Source: Dipylidium caninum (Eukaryota; Platyhelminthes; Cestoda; Cyclophyllidea; Dipylidiidae). From it: a stretch of DNA of 64,000 bases. The notes below the pieces were generated by a model. The model was not told the DNA's origin, ran no database searches, and saw nothing but the letters and a program-made list of their open reading frames with translations. Below, piece after piece: positions 50,348-62,599 of the stretch (positions within the stretch are counted from its first letter, which is position 1; each line of letters opens with the position of its first letter). The stretch lies in assembly GCA_017562135.1 (NCBI GenBank), contig QEYB01001654.1, positions 186,001 through 250,000 of the forward strand, in the 5' to 3' direction. A program made the position numbers and the translations under genes.

Positions 50348-50924
50348 GGTGCAATAACGTTTTATTCCTAATCGTTGTTCATCTTTTCTATTCCCTGTTA
50401 ATTAATGCGAAAAGCCTATTAAATTGTCACTTATCTTTATATTTCTATTTATCCGAGTAATTCGTTAAAACCGGGTATGCCAAAGATCTTAAATAGAGCT
50501 CATAAGCAGCTCTGCCTTTTATGGAAGTTCCGCAATCTGGCAAAGTAAAGTCTTGGGTCAACCATAATGGAATAAGAAACTGATTTTAAATAAAAAATCT
50601 GTGCTCTGTTTTTTGGGTCCAGAATCTTTGTACCTTTTTTATAAATAGACTTTAGTTAAGCAGTTCTAGTGACAAGTAAAATTGGTTAGTATATAGCTGC
50701 AGGCGGGTAATGCTGAATGCAGTTAGACTCCCATGATACATTTCGAGTGTAGCTAGCAATATTCTCATATGAAAGCCTTGAATGGTTGTCTCCGTGATCG
50801 AACGAACTTTACGCCACTTTATGGATTAAATAATAAGAGTAATTTCTTAACGTTTTTTGTTAAGGTAGGGGAGGAAATGATTTTCTGTCAATTACTTTTT
50901 GGAAATTGCTTTTTTTAATTTCAG

Positions 50925-51703
50925 AATAGAGGGCATTTACACTCGTTTGCTGAACAAGTGGAGAGTGGGACACCTGTTTATTATTCGGTTTGTCAATCTT
51001 CAATTTTGCTTTTCAATAGACAATTTAGAAGTAGTTTAATTTATTTATATGAAGAGAATTATTTTCATTCACCAATAGAAGACCTTATTAATTCAGTTTA
51101 TCACACTCCCAGGCTTATGAAAATACCATTCTACCAACAACTGCATTAGATACCTTTGGAGAGAACCCAGATTCCTCCGAGAACACTTTAGATTCTTCAT
51201 CATCTTTGGCAGCCTTCAAGGAGCCGTCTAACATAAATGAGGCTATTTTGGTAAACTCTGGAACCTTTTTTCATAGAAATTATGCAAATTAATCAAAGTT
51301 TACTTATGTTGTATGAAGATCCCGGATGTATCTTATTAATTCGCCATCATCTCATTCCACTTGAAGGAAATCCATCGGTTAAGAGAAGAAAATAACCGAC
51401 TTCGGGACGAATTAGCAAAACGAGAGGCATATATTCAAAATTTCTTACAAAAGATAGTGAGTTTTGGGGACTTTTTTAATTATTCACAAATCAAGTCACC
51501 CCGCGAACTTTACAATCTCACACACTTGATTTATTGAAACTTTCAAAGTCGACTTTCACTTTGACATGAAGATTCGACCAATATTTGGGATTCACTCGTT
51601 ATTTGATCTTTGTTAGCGTTTTTTATTATGTTTCTTTATAGTTACCTTCCATTATTTTCTTTTTTTTATTTTTTAGTCCAACGGTCATGATTTGACACCT
51701 TAG
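50925..51703 (+). CDS. Short coiled-coil protein, partial model
   Basis: Low-confidence model. Exon 51150-51250 encodes an acidic Ser-rich stretch (ENPDSSENTLDSSSSLAAF) and joins in phase to 51367-51456, which encodes a clear leucine-zipper-like helix (EIHRLREENNRLRDELAKRE, then AYIQNFLQKI). A 27-base last exon at 51677-51703 (SNGHDLTP, stop) follows a polypyrimidine-rich acceptor. AATAAA lies at 51767-51772. Without that splice the frame runs to a TGA near 51535. A possible upstream exon from 50925 is open but its phase does not fit simply. The helix followed by YIQNFLQKI is loosely like the C-terminal Rab-binding helix of Rab11-FIP proteins (YID core), but the Asp is missing; I do not assign it. 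Confidence 0.4.
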
Positions 51704-51766
51704 TTCTTTTTTTGTACCATTCTCACAACCTTGTTATATGCCTTATATATTGTCTTTCTTTTTTCA

Positions 51767-51772
51767 AATAAA
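51767..51772 (+). terminator. Poly(A) signal for the coiled-coil gene
   Basis: AATAAA 64 bases after the proposed stop codon at 51703. Confidence 0.45.
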
Positions 51773-52052
51773 TATGACTACCCATTTTCTCGAGAATTTG
51801 TCTTCTTTAAGTGTGTAGGGTTTTGCCTTATCTCTTAATCTGGGGTTTTTGGCTACACGAATTGGCTGAGGAAATTTAGGATGTACGAATACTGGCTTTC
51901 CATACTGTTAAGACCTCAAACAATAGGTTTGTCAAATTTTCGGCTCAGATAGTTTTGGTTTTGATAGCAATTTAGAATGCTTCTTTTGCGTTGTCGCACC
52001 GAACCTCGAAATCTCTAAATAAAAACTACTTTGCATCAACTACTTTCTAGGC

Positions 52053-53058
52053 ATGCTGATCAAAGGAATTGTATTCTCGATGTCACTCATAAGGCACCTT
52101 CGCACTTTACACGTCAGTTTTTGCCCTCGTGGCTCAGTGTCAAGGTTGAAGCCATTCCGCAAATCTGAGAATAAGGAATTAACACTCAATACTTCCGCCG
52201 ATGCTCGAAAAAGGGAAGGAAATCTCACGCAGTCAGAAATAGATTTTCTCACTCACACTTACGGGCGGCCCAATGACTGGAATCCCATCTACCGCCTGAA
52301 AGCCATGCCTTTTGCTCAGGTTTGTCCGAATTATCTCTACGTTTAACGTTGGGGTTTTTATGTTTATAGGCCTTTTCGAAACTCAAACTCATTCTAACCT
52401 TCACTCTGGTTATTGGTACACCGGTCTCAGTGTTTTTACAACTCACTGAAGAAGTTGACAAAAGTCTCTGTTGGTTCCTCTTCTCTGCTTCTATCTTCTC
52501 CCTCTCCACACTCTGCCTATTCAGCTTCTATTCAACTAAAGTTATTGGCATTGTAAGTTGCCTTGACGGGTTAGTTGGCATCTGAAAGCATTACCTCAAT
52601 TTTGTTTTATCAAGATGTATAGAAGTTTCTAAGACTCGTCTAACGACTTTTTCAATATTTTGTACAAACTGTCTGCGTTATTACCGAAAAGATGTAGAAC
52701 TATATGGAGGACGTTGATAATTTGTATTAAAAGATTTTCAAGAGTATTGAGTAATCCTGAACTACCTTTTTCCCTTTACCAGATTAGCCAACACAAGTCA
52801 ACTGGTCTGCTTCGCTTGGGGTTACTCACTTTTTGGGGTAATCGACATAACATACTCATCTATCCTGAGCAATTGCTTCCGGCCGCAGACTTGTCCAGCA
52901 GTACCATGGAGCGGACTGTTCGTGTGGGTCTGGTAGGCGATGTTTTGACCCCAAAATACGAGACAATTAAACCCCTATATATTTCTTCCCTAACGGGTCA
53001 GATTTGTAATCGCGATTTATTTGAGAAATATGTTGGAAAAATTTGGCATGACCCATAG
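52053..53058 (+). CDS. TMEM186: TMEM186-like mitochondrial inner-membrane protein
   Basis: Three exons in phase: 52053-52319, 52370-52552 and 52783-53058, about 241 residues. Exon 1 starts with a basic, Ser-rich, presequence-like segment (a second ATG at 52080 gives MSLIRHLRTLHVSFCPRGS) and ends DWNPIYRLKAMPFAQ. Exon 2 encodes two membrane helices: KLKLILTFTLVIGTPVSVFL and WFLFSASIFSLSTLCLFSFY. Exon 3 has LGLLTFWGNRHNILIYPEQL, matching the LTFWG segment that follows the helices in TMEM186, a protein of the complex I assembly (MCIA) machinery. Length, two helices and LTFWG support the call; the rest is diverged. Intron 1 is 50 nt. Confidence 0.65.
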
Positions 53059-54764
53059 AGCTATCCACATAGTTTATTGGAACTTCTCGCCCGTATGGTC
53101 GATTTATTTTAGAAGTTGTTGAGGCTGGAATATGTGGTCTTTATTTTGGGGAGATCTTTTCATTATGAGCTTTGGGTTATGGCATTAGACACTATTGTTT
53201 TTAGTGCCTCTCAATATTCATATGAAGACGTAATTAGCCATACCAGTATGGACAAGTTACAATTTGAGTTCGGAATGATTGACCGACTATTGGCGCTGTC
53301 CAAAAGTGGTAATACAATGATCCGGTGTAAGATTATAAGGAGGAATTTTGCCTCATCGAATATTCGTTTAATCCCATGACACAAATAAAATAGCGTCTAC
53401 ACATAGATGCGGTACTATTGAGGGGAGGAAACCATCTTATAAAAAACAGGGTCAACGCCCGGCTGCAGCAGTTAAAAAACCTGTTACTATACTGAGCGGA
53501 GGCGTCTAAGTCCACCATGACATGAAATGGGTGAAGTCTCCCTGAAATTATATGTCAAGGGGTTAAGTCGCGACCCATAAGTGTGGCTGAACGGAATGAA
53601 TTCCTTTGCGCGTTTGCATAAATTTTCCTAGTTTTTCGACTGTCGGGGTATACCTGTCATAGATTGACTCGGTTTTTTGAAATAAGATCGAGATCAATGT
53701 CCTATAAGCAGTTAAGGGATGGTTTCGTTTAAACTGACTAAGGTGTTTGCTTGAGGAGATCAATGTAAAGTCTCGATGATTTTGTGGCCAATGCGTTGAA
53801 ATATTGGAATGCCCTTCTCTTTCTCAAGTTTTTTCATGACGACGAAGCCAGAACGAGTTTAAAATACCTGAAATGTCGGATCTATAGTTATTGATTTAAA
53901 GATATATAGAAGGGTATAGAAATCTAAATTTTCAGGTGAAAGCTTAATTAGTTCAGTCTTAATCTATCAACACAGAAGTTGCCTTACCGATGGACACATG
54001 ACTTCATTCAAATGGAGAATATCAGGAGGTATTCCAGTGAATTTGCCGCATTAAACCGATCATTAACGTTATCACCTAGACTCTCAATCGAAAGAGTATT
54101 GGACTGCTGGCTTATCCTCCAGCATTCATGGGAAGAGCAAATGAATAATTATAAAGATGGGATAGAAGTTTTATGTATTAGGGTTGAGGTAAAGCATCCT
54201 TAAAAAACTTTATCCGTTCTCAAATAAGGAACTAGTGTTACGTGTGGTGTCATGAGTCCTTTACGGCTGTATAACGGCTCGAAAGTGTGAGTTTAGGTCC
54301 CCCAACATTGCGGCAGCCAACCTTTAATTGTCTCGGTATTTTCCATAATAAGTATGTTTTGCTTGTTTTAGTCATGTAAACCCTGGAAACGTTAAATCAT
54401 GCACCCTTAAAAACTGTGGCCGTGAACGGAATCAGGTAGCTTAACAGCCTGCAAGGGAAAATACATAACCTAGCATATAAGATACAGCTTACCTTAATTT
54501 GAAGTTGTTATACATTTTACACAATTGTGCCCGATGGGAAAAAAATAAATATTCATCTAAATTGGCATGACAGTGGGGTTAGCCTGCCAAGAATGCATTT
54601 TTAATTTTTCATTCAATGCGCATTAAACCTAATGGAGAAAAGCTAATATGGTTGGCTTGGATAATTAAATCCTAAATTAATTAAACCGATTGTTTGCCAA
54701 AAGAATAACATACATCAAGGAAAATGAATTACTCATGATCATCCATTTTTTAATATTCAAATAG
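53059..54764. other. Intergenic, nothing recognised
   Basis: Small frames on both strands (53116-53379 plus, 53563-53763 minus, 53979-54203 plus) have no recognisable motif. Upstream exons of the ADPRM-like gene, including any signal peptide, could lie here but I could not identify one. Confidence 0.3.
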
Positions 54765-56247
54765 GATGGACCCATGTTCTGCAGGAAGCAGCTATTCAAT
54801 CGAACGCGAGATGTGTTTTCAGGCAGTCATTCCTCGATGTCCCATGGGGCAATATTCTCCCTGCTTCCCTTGTCCTGGTCCAGAGAGGCATTGTCTCAAC
54901 TACTATGACGAATACGAATCAACCAAGTGGAGTTTAAATAATCCACTCTGTCGATTAGGTGCCTTTAGTGACCTTCGTCTCAAGAAGACAATCGGAATTT
55001 TCAGATCCTAGGCTGAGCATTCTGGAAAAAACCCTTCTTAGTCTTTCATATGCTAATACAGATGCTATCATCCAGCTCGGTAACATTATAGACTCGTGCA
55101 ATGTGAGTATTGAGGCCGACGTCGAGGATGTAATTGCGCACTTGGCTCACGTTTTCAATAAAACATACAAGAAGATATGCCATGTAATCGGAGACCTAGA
55201 TTCTGCCGTTCGCGAACAATATACGAATTCATTTTTGAGGGACTTAGCGTTCTCCTTGGAAAGGTCTCAGAATTGCCTTCGTTTCTGCGGAGACTTGTTT
55301 TACTCGGTAATACTAACACACGTGATTTTAAAGTGCTTCCGTTTTTAACTTGTACAACTTCTCAATGAAGGTAGTGGTCGGACCTTCGTGGAGGCTTGTC
55401 GTTTTGGATGGATACGAGCAGTTGACTGTCGAGCCCAGGAATACTACAGAACCTCGTACAGTATATAACTCTGAGTCAACTGGTGACGGTTTTGTAATGC
55501 ATTTCAATATCAGAGACCCTGTGGACAAGAAAGTATTTGTTTATGTATTTTAAAACTCAATTTTTCTGTAGTGTATGATGCATCTAGATGAAGCCACTAA
55601 ACCCGCCGGTTGGTCACGAGAACTGATGACTCTTGGTGAATTCATAACGGCAGAGGAGCGTGGACAGGTGCCTAGGGTTCGACTTATCATGTCACAAAGA
55701 CAACTGAAATGGCTCGACCAGACAATCCAGGAGGCATCCCATTGCAATGAAAATATCATCGTGGCGTGTAATTGTACCTATAAGATAACACTATTGAAAT
55801 GCCTTAAGTAAATGTTAGTGTTTCATTTCAGGCCATGCTCCGCTACACCCTGTCATGGTGCAGGACCGCTCAATGCTAGTAAAAAATTGGCGCGAAATTC
55901 TCAAAATCTTCATGAATTATGGTGTTGTCCGCTGTTGCTTGATGGGACAACCTCTGGGTATGGATGATGAAAAGAACGGATGCACTCCAACTTACCATCA
56001 AGACCATGGAATATTATATTATACCATTCCACCAATAGTGGACCTTGCAGATAGAAACAGTCGCGTTTCAGCGCATCTTCTTATTGATTTGGGGCACGAT
56101 TTCGTTAGGATACAGGGCGAACAAATCGGTCTTCGTCCAGAACATCAACAATATGGTTTAGTGCACTCATTTAGGCCTCGCACCAAGATTTCTTACAAAG
56201 ATCGAGACTATTCGTTCAATGGAGCAATTAATCGACACAAATTGTGA
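54765..56247 (+). CDS. ADPRM-like metallophosphoesterase lacking most metal ligands
   Basis: Five exons fit in phase: 54765-54958, 55005-55306, 55371-55532, 55572-55767 and 55832-56247. From the ATG at 54766 this gives 422 residues. Exons 2-5 follow manganese-dependent ADP-ribose/CDP-alcohol diphosphatase (ADPRM). IIQLGNIID matches VLQLGDIID, CHVIGDLD matches HHTWGNHE, WRLVVLDGYE matches FRFILLDAYD, and MSQRQLKWLDQTI matches FSQEQLNWLNEVL. VACHAPLHP matches IVSHLPIYP, and RCCLMGQPLG matches VCFFAGHTHD. The metal-binding residues are altered: Asp to Asn in GNIID, the GNHE Asn-His pair to Asp-Leu, and GHTH to GQPL; only the His in CHAPLHP is kept. The first metal site (ADVQ in ADPRM) is absent from the spliced product. 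Exon 1 adds a 64-residue Cys-rich extension (CPMGQYSPCFPCPGPERHC). Open frames and matched phases argue for a working gene encoding a pseudoenzyme. Upstream exons may be missing. Confidence 0.7.
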
Positions 56248-59200
56248 AAACACAGTGTTGGAGTCTCCATGAGTAATATAATTTATTTGTACTCGTTCAA
56301 GCGTCTTTGTTGCCTTTACGGTGGCAGCCGATCTATTGCAGAAGCGTTTGTTGAATTTTTGTGTACACGCATTAGCCACTAAAAAGTTGGTTTTTGGGAA
56401 ACACGACAGTCTCAATGGTAAATACAACTTAAACTATTACCGTCCACAAATTAATTCCATATTGTGGACATATATAATATCAGGAAAGATGTCCTTTAAA
56501 GTAAAGGTTGGAAACGCTTCTGTTGCGTAACAAGTAAGTGTTAAGGCGTTGTCTGCAAATACCCAGGAATATAACTGCTTCACCTTCCCGATATCTTTAT
56601 GAATTTAAATATCTCTGAGTGGCATCAAGGTCGCGCTACCTTCGTGAAACAGGATAGAACGTACCCGTTTCAAAATCACGCAAGAGTGCGCTCTGTTTCA
56701 ATTCACTTGAGTAGTGCTAATTTACATGAATTACCACGGCGCAGTGGTTGGAAATACGAGATTAGTCAATTGTCGGCAATTCTCACATCAGTTCTCACGT
56801 CCATGCCAACCCGAAGAAATCGTGCTGGAGAGCAAGTAAATATATGGTGCATTGGTCGATGACAACGAGAGCGATGTTCTAGATTTCTGCTTTGAAATGA
56901 AGGAACCTTAACACCAAGATTTTGTTTTATAACTCTGTAAAAAGTAATTCACTTATCTTCCAATCCCTTCCTTGAGCTAAGAACTAACCCACATTATTCC
57001 ACTCAGCTCAAAACAATGTCAGTCAGAAAGGTTCTGTCTCAGATTCATTGCCAAATATTTAGCTTGCGAGTAATAGGAAGTGCAAATCAACATAATTCAC
57101 TGCATTAACTCGTGTAAAACTGAGAAAATAACTGCATTTTTAAATAAAAACTTTCGATAACTCCACTGCATAAAACTCCATATATGAAGTAGGCAAATTA
57201 GAGTTTCGGTTGAGTAAAGAGTTGTGGCAGTCTTTAGGATTTTTATTTTACGAGGCTCCATTTGCCTCTCTGAGTGGCATAGATGACAGATTGTGTTGAT
57301 ACCTCAGGTAAGAGTTAGAAGCGAGCTAAGGTTTATTTGGCTCCCATCCGCAGTGCTGAATCCGCAGAATCACGTAGAAAGTAGCTTCCTGGCAAGTAGT
57401 GCTAACGCGTTCCTCACCACCTGATCATCATCGTCAATAGTAACCATAGTCATACCTGTGACCTTCGAAGACTTCGAAGACATATATACGGTTGTGCATG
57501 AAAAGTTCATCTCAAGTTGAGCGGGATTTACTTATAGAACTAAACCAGACCTCTACTCTTCTTATTAGTGCATTGCGTCAAAGTTTGTGGCAGTGTGACA
57601 ATGGGTCGGGACAGTGTGCCACGTCGTCGGCGGAATTGAATGAGTTGGAACCCAAGTACCTAGGGTACCCAGGCCAGTATACCACCAGTATTTGCATCTG
57701 GCACCTTCTTCCATGACACGAGAGTATGTCAGTTGTTGGTCTCTTTAACATTTTATTTTGTTGTATTTGAGGCATTTTCACACACTACGCTTTGGTAGTA
57801 AAGTGCGTTTCAATCATAACAAGAACCAGTGAAGTAACTTGAGCGTACAGACTATGGATAAAAGCTGTGGTGAAATTAAATTACTGTGAGCAGTTTTCCT
57901 GTTAGATGAAAGCCGACAGCATGCATTTCGTTGCCATGCCAAGAAGGTTGACAATTGCTATTGGTGTCAAGATTATAACAAACCCCATCCCGTGTTGACC
58001 TGCTACCCACATCGGGGCAAAATGAAAAAGTTCATTCAACGTTGGTGAGTTTCTCTAATTCATTGTGGCGAAGATAGGTGAAGACAATTCTATGATATAT
58101 TAATGCTTTTAGAGATACATAAGCTAGTTTTCAGCACTTCCGCGCGACGTACACTCTAGTTTCAATCATGAGGTCCAAGCTGCTATTCTCATACTAATCC
58201 CACATTATTGCACCAGACGAAAACATAAAAAGAGACAGTCAACGTGAACTAACGTAGCCTCTACTCCTTCATCGCTCTCCTACCTTTATGTCCCGTCTCG
58301 TCGAATCACTAACTTTTTTATGTCATGTCGCATATCATGAGTAGTTAAACGCACAAATTGCTCCGAAATTGAGGTATAATTGATTAATTAACTGTAAGTG
58401 GTTATCAGCATGATAAAATTAAGCCTAATATATAATATTTTGACAAACATTTACCAATGATCTATCGCATGCGCAATGGGATGACCTGCAAGGTGAAAGG
58501 AGCTGTAAGCTGAAGTCCTAAATTCTCATTTCCTAAACTTTGAAGAGGACCACAGTTCTGGACACTCAGAGTTTAGTCTGATTCGTTATAAGTTAACAAT
58601 TTTTGGAACACGTACCGTGGAATTTCGAATGGGGAGAATAAAGTGTCTGTGTTTGCGTACATTTGAAAAAGTTTGGGGTAAAGGGTGTTGCATTCTACGA
58701 CCCATACTGGAAATATTTTGACAACTGGCTAGATAAGTGGAGGAATCTGCATGAGAGGTAAGACAGTTATGGAAATGTGACAATGAAATGTAAAAGGGGA
58801 GACTTTATTCAAAAATCTTTTAGGGTTGAAACGTACTCCTGTAAGTAAATATAATAACAGGTAGTAAAGCGTCAAATCTACCACAATTGTTAAAGTTACT
58901 TGCCGTACATATCGCGACCATTAAAATATGCTTTTAATCGAGGTTGTGACGCGTTATCTTAGCCATAAACAAATATTTGCGGAGCACGACTTCCCCAAAT
59001 CACTGCCTAAAATTTTGTAAACGGCTTCAAGTGGTGATGATGCTTCTACACTCGGAACGGGACCAAAATGATAAGATGGATGAGGGTTCAGTGATTAAAA
59101 GCAATCCCTCTATTACAGGCAAATTTAGATTTCTTAAAATCAAATAGGCCATTTGTAAATCCGATTAGTGGGCCAGAAAAGGTGATCTGAGCTCAAATAT

Positions 59201-59499
59201 CAATGCACACAACAACAGCGAAATACATGTGATTCAACAGAGCCATTCTGGAACAGCTACTGAGACAACGACAACACCGTTAAAAACATAAATCACCTTT
59301 GTGATTCACCAATAGAGTTGTTGCAAGGTGAATTAGCGTCGAATTTTAATGTGCGCCGTGATGTGTGCAAATCTGTAGTCAGAGCCCATGCGCATTGATT
59401 GGTCAGTGGAGTGATTGAAAGTCTGGTGTAGGAGTAGAAGACAATTCTGTTGCGACAGCACTCGTACTCACTGAAAAAAATCCCACATCCGACGCACAA
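56248..59499. other. Intergenic, nothing recognised
   Basis: About 3.2 kb with short frames only (56599-56862 plus, 57492-57716 plus, 58586-58783 minus). No motif, repeat family or RNA gene could be supported. It probably includes the promoter of the first tegumental EF-hand exon. Confidence 0.35.
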
Positions 59500-59622
59500 A
59501 TGGCTGTTCGTGGATTTCTTACAGCGTTTGATAACATCGACAAGGATCATGATCATGTCATTTCGCATGAAGATTTGCACAATTATGCTCGCGAACAAAA
59601 TATGCCCGAGGCTTTTGTTCAG
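59500..59622 (+). CDS. Alternative first exon A of the tegumental EF-hand gene
   Basis: Encodes 41 residues starting MAVRGFLTAFDNIDKDHDHV and ending in a phase-0 GTAAGT donor. It holds one EF-hand whose loop DKDHDHVISHED keeps Asp at positions 1, 3 and 5, Ile at 8, and Asp instead of Glu at 12, so calcium binding is plausible. No second EF-hand/DLC exon follows before 62.7 kb. It is either an alternative first exon of the gene at 62.6-63.4 kb or a remnant of a tandem copy. Confidence 0.65.
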
Positions 59623-61522
59623 GTAAGTCATAATGTGTATCCCGCAAAATTCGAAAAACTCATTTCCCTTGAGCATGTATAACTTCATACCGTCTTCTCG
59701 AGAAAACATGTGCGTTGCTTATTTGCGTGTTTTCTTTTTTTGTTTCAACTCAAAGCCGACTCCACTACAAAATTTTGAATTTTTTCATCATGTAAAATCA
59801 GATTATTTCGTAATCTCGTGACGAACCAAATATTACTTGTAGTAGAACAACCTGCCACTTTGATTATTTTTGCATCAGTTTGACATTAATTTTTAACGCA
59901 TCAAAATATTATAAATTAATGTATCACAAAAGCAACATTGTAATAGGCAGAAAATCTAATGATGTAAAACCACGAAACACCAGCACATATATTCGATCAT
60001 TGTACCAAATTCAATATCATAAAGACACGGGTTTGAATAGTAAGTTCACGAAGTTGAGGATTCGGATTTCCCTAACTAGGCTAAAATTTTACGGGTGATA
60101 GTGATGCTTCCATGCCTTGGAAAGACAATTATTGTATTCTAAAATGTGCTTTGCTTCAGATACTTATTTTTGATAATACTGATATCGAATCCAAATAATT
60201 ATAAAATTTGCCTGATTTATCCACTTATTATGTCCTTTTCGTTATTGTAGTGTAAGCGTTGTGACGTAAAATTTTCAATTGCGATAAAAATTTGAAGTTA
60301 GAATAAGGTGGCCGTTAAGGCTGCAAAGTTTGTATTGTCCCTCACACTCCGACGTTGAAGGCATGATGAGATAGAAAAATGTTATTTCCATTGAAATAAA
60401 CAGATGAGTCTCGCAGCTTTAAATCATAATTGTATCGTATTTAGAACAATTATTGGTACATGATGCTGAGGAAAGTTATGAACTTGGCGAGTTTTTAAGA
60501 ATAGTTTATTTAAGGCAGTAAGGTGTCGTCCTGAATACCGAGTTCTGACTGCGTTTAGATGAGTGACAGCGGTCGGATTTTCGGAGCTCATGTTGTGACC
60601 AAACTGAACATAAAAATTTGCGTGGTTGGATGGTTTAAAAATCACTGAATGGTAGAGCGTCCAAGCCGAAGGGCGGTGTACGAGTTTTAGCAGCAATTTT
60701 GAATTATACCGCAGAGAGGTCAGCATGGAAAGTGAGGTATGTGCCGGCAAAATAGTAAACAAACTGGCAAGATTTTTTTTGGTTTGAGTGTCCATTTATC
60801 AAGTGGCATAAAATAGAAGCAAGTGAATATTTTTAGAAGTTGGCTGTAACAGCCGTACGGGAAGGCAACTAGGTAGATCAGTCTTGCATATTAGATGAGA
60901 ATACAAACAAATGTTATGAGATCTTCAAGGTTAAGTATTTTATTATAACTATCGTGCGATGTACACATCGGTTCGGTCATTAGCGTTATAGATAAGCTTA
61001 CATTAACGTACACATTCAGGTCTCCATAGAATTATTCTACGAGGTATTTGGAAGTCCGATTCCACAGAAATTTAAACCTTTTTATTTCAAAAGTCTAAAT
61101 ATTCACTTTGCCCCGATTGGTACGTGTAGATGGGTATCATCAATTTCGGACTTAACGAATTTCTCAGTTTGTTTATTCGTTTGAGCTGTCTTAGCCTGGT
61201 AATATAAAAAGGCATTTATTAGCAGATGGGAGTATTACATTTGTGGTTGACGTAAAATACCAGACCAAGTATAGACATACAGACCGGTAGTTTGACGCAA
61301 GGCAATAGTGAAGACTTGCTAACTTACTCCAAAGTTTTTCTTCAATGAGCGGTTCCACGTAAGAATACAAGTCTGAGCAAATGCTCAACCTGCATAAATC
61401 ATTAAACCGCGAATAAGGGTCGAGATGTGTCGCTAGGCGACCTTAGAAAGTAAACGAGCACCATCATCACACGCGTCGATTTTACTTCCACCTAATCCTA
61501 GTTAATATCACTAAGATTTGGG
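59623..61522. other. Between alternative exons A and B; no further exon seen
   Basis: AT-rich sequence with short frames on both strands. I looked for a copy of the second EF-hand exon (like LFDPERTGSFTYEHF) or of the dynein-light-chain exon and found none. If exon A belongs to the gene at 62.6 kb this is an intron or promoter region. Confidence 0.35.
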
Positions 61523-61642
61523 ATGGCTCAGGCTCTGCACCACATTTACGAAGAAATTGATGTCGAAAAGAAGGGCTGGATTACCCATAGGGAATTACAG
61601 GAGTACGCTAAGGAAAAACACAATGGCGTAAACTTTGTTGAA
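61523..61642 (+). CDS. Alternative first exon B of the tegumental EF-hand gene
   Basis: Encodes 40 residues starting MAQALHHIYEEIDVEKKGWI and ending FVE at a phase-0 GTAAGA donor. It has the same design as exons A and C: helix, loop, ITHRELQEYA helix. The loop DVEKKGWITHRE lacks the acidic residues at 3 (Glu) and 5 (Lys) of a standard site, so calcium binding is doubtful. No matching downstream exons lie between it and exon C. Confidence 0.6.
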
Positions 61643-62599
61643 GTAAGATCATAAACGTAATTAGGTCTGACTGGCAAAGACTAGTTCCATTTTCTGATAT
61701 TCGATATCCTTAATATATTCATTCAACCACTTTCTAACTAAATATAGGTAACCGCTCCAAGGTCGTTTAGACATGTAGGAAGGAAATGTTACCTCCCCAC
61801 CCTCGACTAATCCGCGTCGAAAACTTTCCTTGCCAGTACTAAATCGATGAAATCAGTAGTGTCTCTGGGATCTGCTATTACTCCCTTCGTTTTAAATGCA
61901 TTTTAATGTTTGTATACTTTGTGTCATTGGAAATTATGACAAAGTTGTGGTACTACCTTGTCGACTGTGACATTTCATGATGCGTCATAGTGATGTCGGT
62001 TTCGTTATAGATTTTGGCGAAATTATTCATATGAAACGTTTTCTCTCGCGCGTTTACGTGAATTCCCTGTTTTGACAAAATTTGTTAGCACCTTATTTCA
62101 GCTTGCATACCAATGAGCTAAGTTTTATTATGGAGTAAAAAGTGCATAGCTTCAGGATAATCATCATACAAATGAAGGATGTAAACCAAAGAACGCAAAA
62201 TTATGTTTATAGATAAGTTTGACCCATGATAAATAAAAGTATAGTCCAAATGTCGGAACTCTTCTAACGTACTGCAGAATTTTCAATTTTCTGTAACGCA
62301 TCAAAATTAACCATATATGAATTCCTCCAATTTTGGCGATATTTGTAACTAAATTAACTTAATAGGCAATATTCCACCCTAATTCAGTGTTATGTTTGGA
62401 GATTTTGTCTTTCATTCCACTATTTTATGTCTAAGGTCTTTCGATATGCTTTTTTGACCATGGCTCCGATAAATGATGGTCGCAGACCAACATTTAGTCT
62501 AATATGCCCACATCTTCGTCTCAGTTCACTACCAAGGCCACCCTATCAAGGTACTTACGGGTCATATAGGAAGGTGGTTAGATTACTTCTTGTTTAGCC
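61643..62599. other. Between alternative exons B and C; no further exon seen
   Basis: AT-rich, no EF-hand or dynein-light-chain exon on either strand. Probably intron or promoter sequence of the tegumental gene. Confidence 0.35.

Noticed and set aside
53116..53379. 87-residue plus-strand frame after the TMEM186-like gene
   Set aside because: No motif, no splice logic, and composition like surrounding intergenic DNA.
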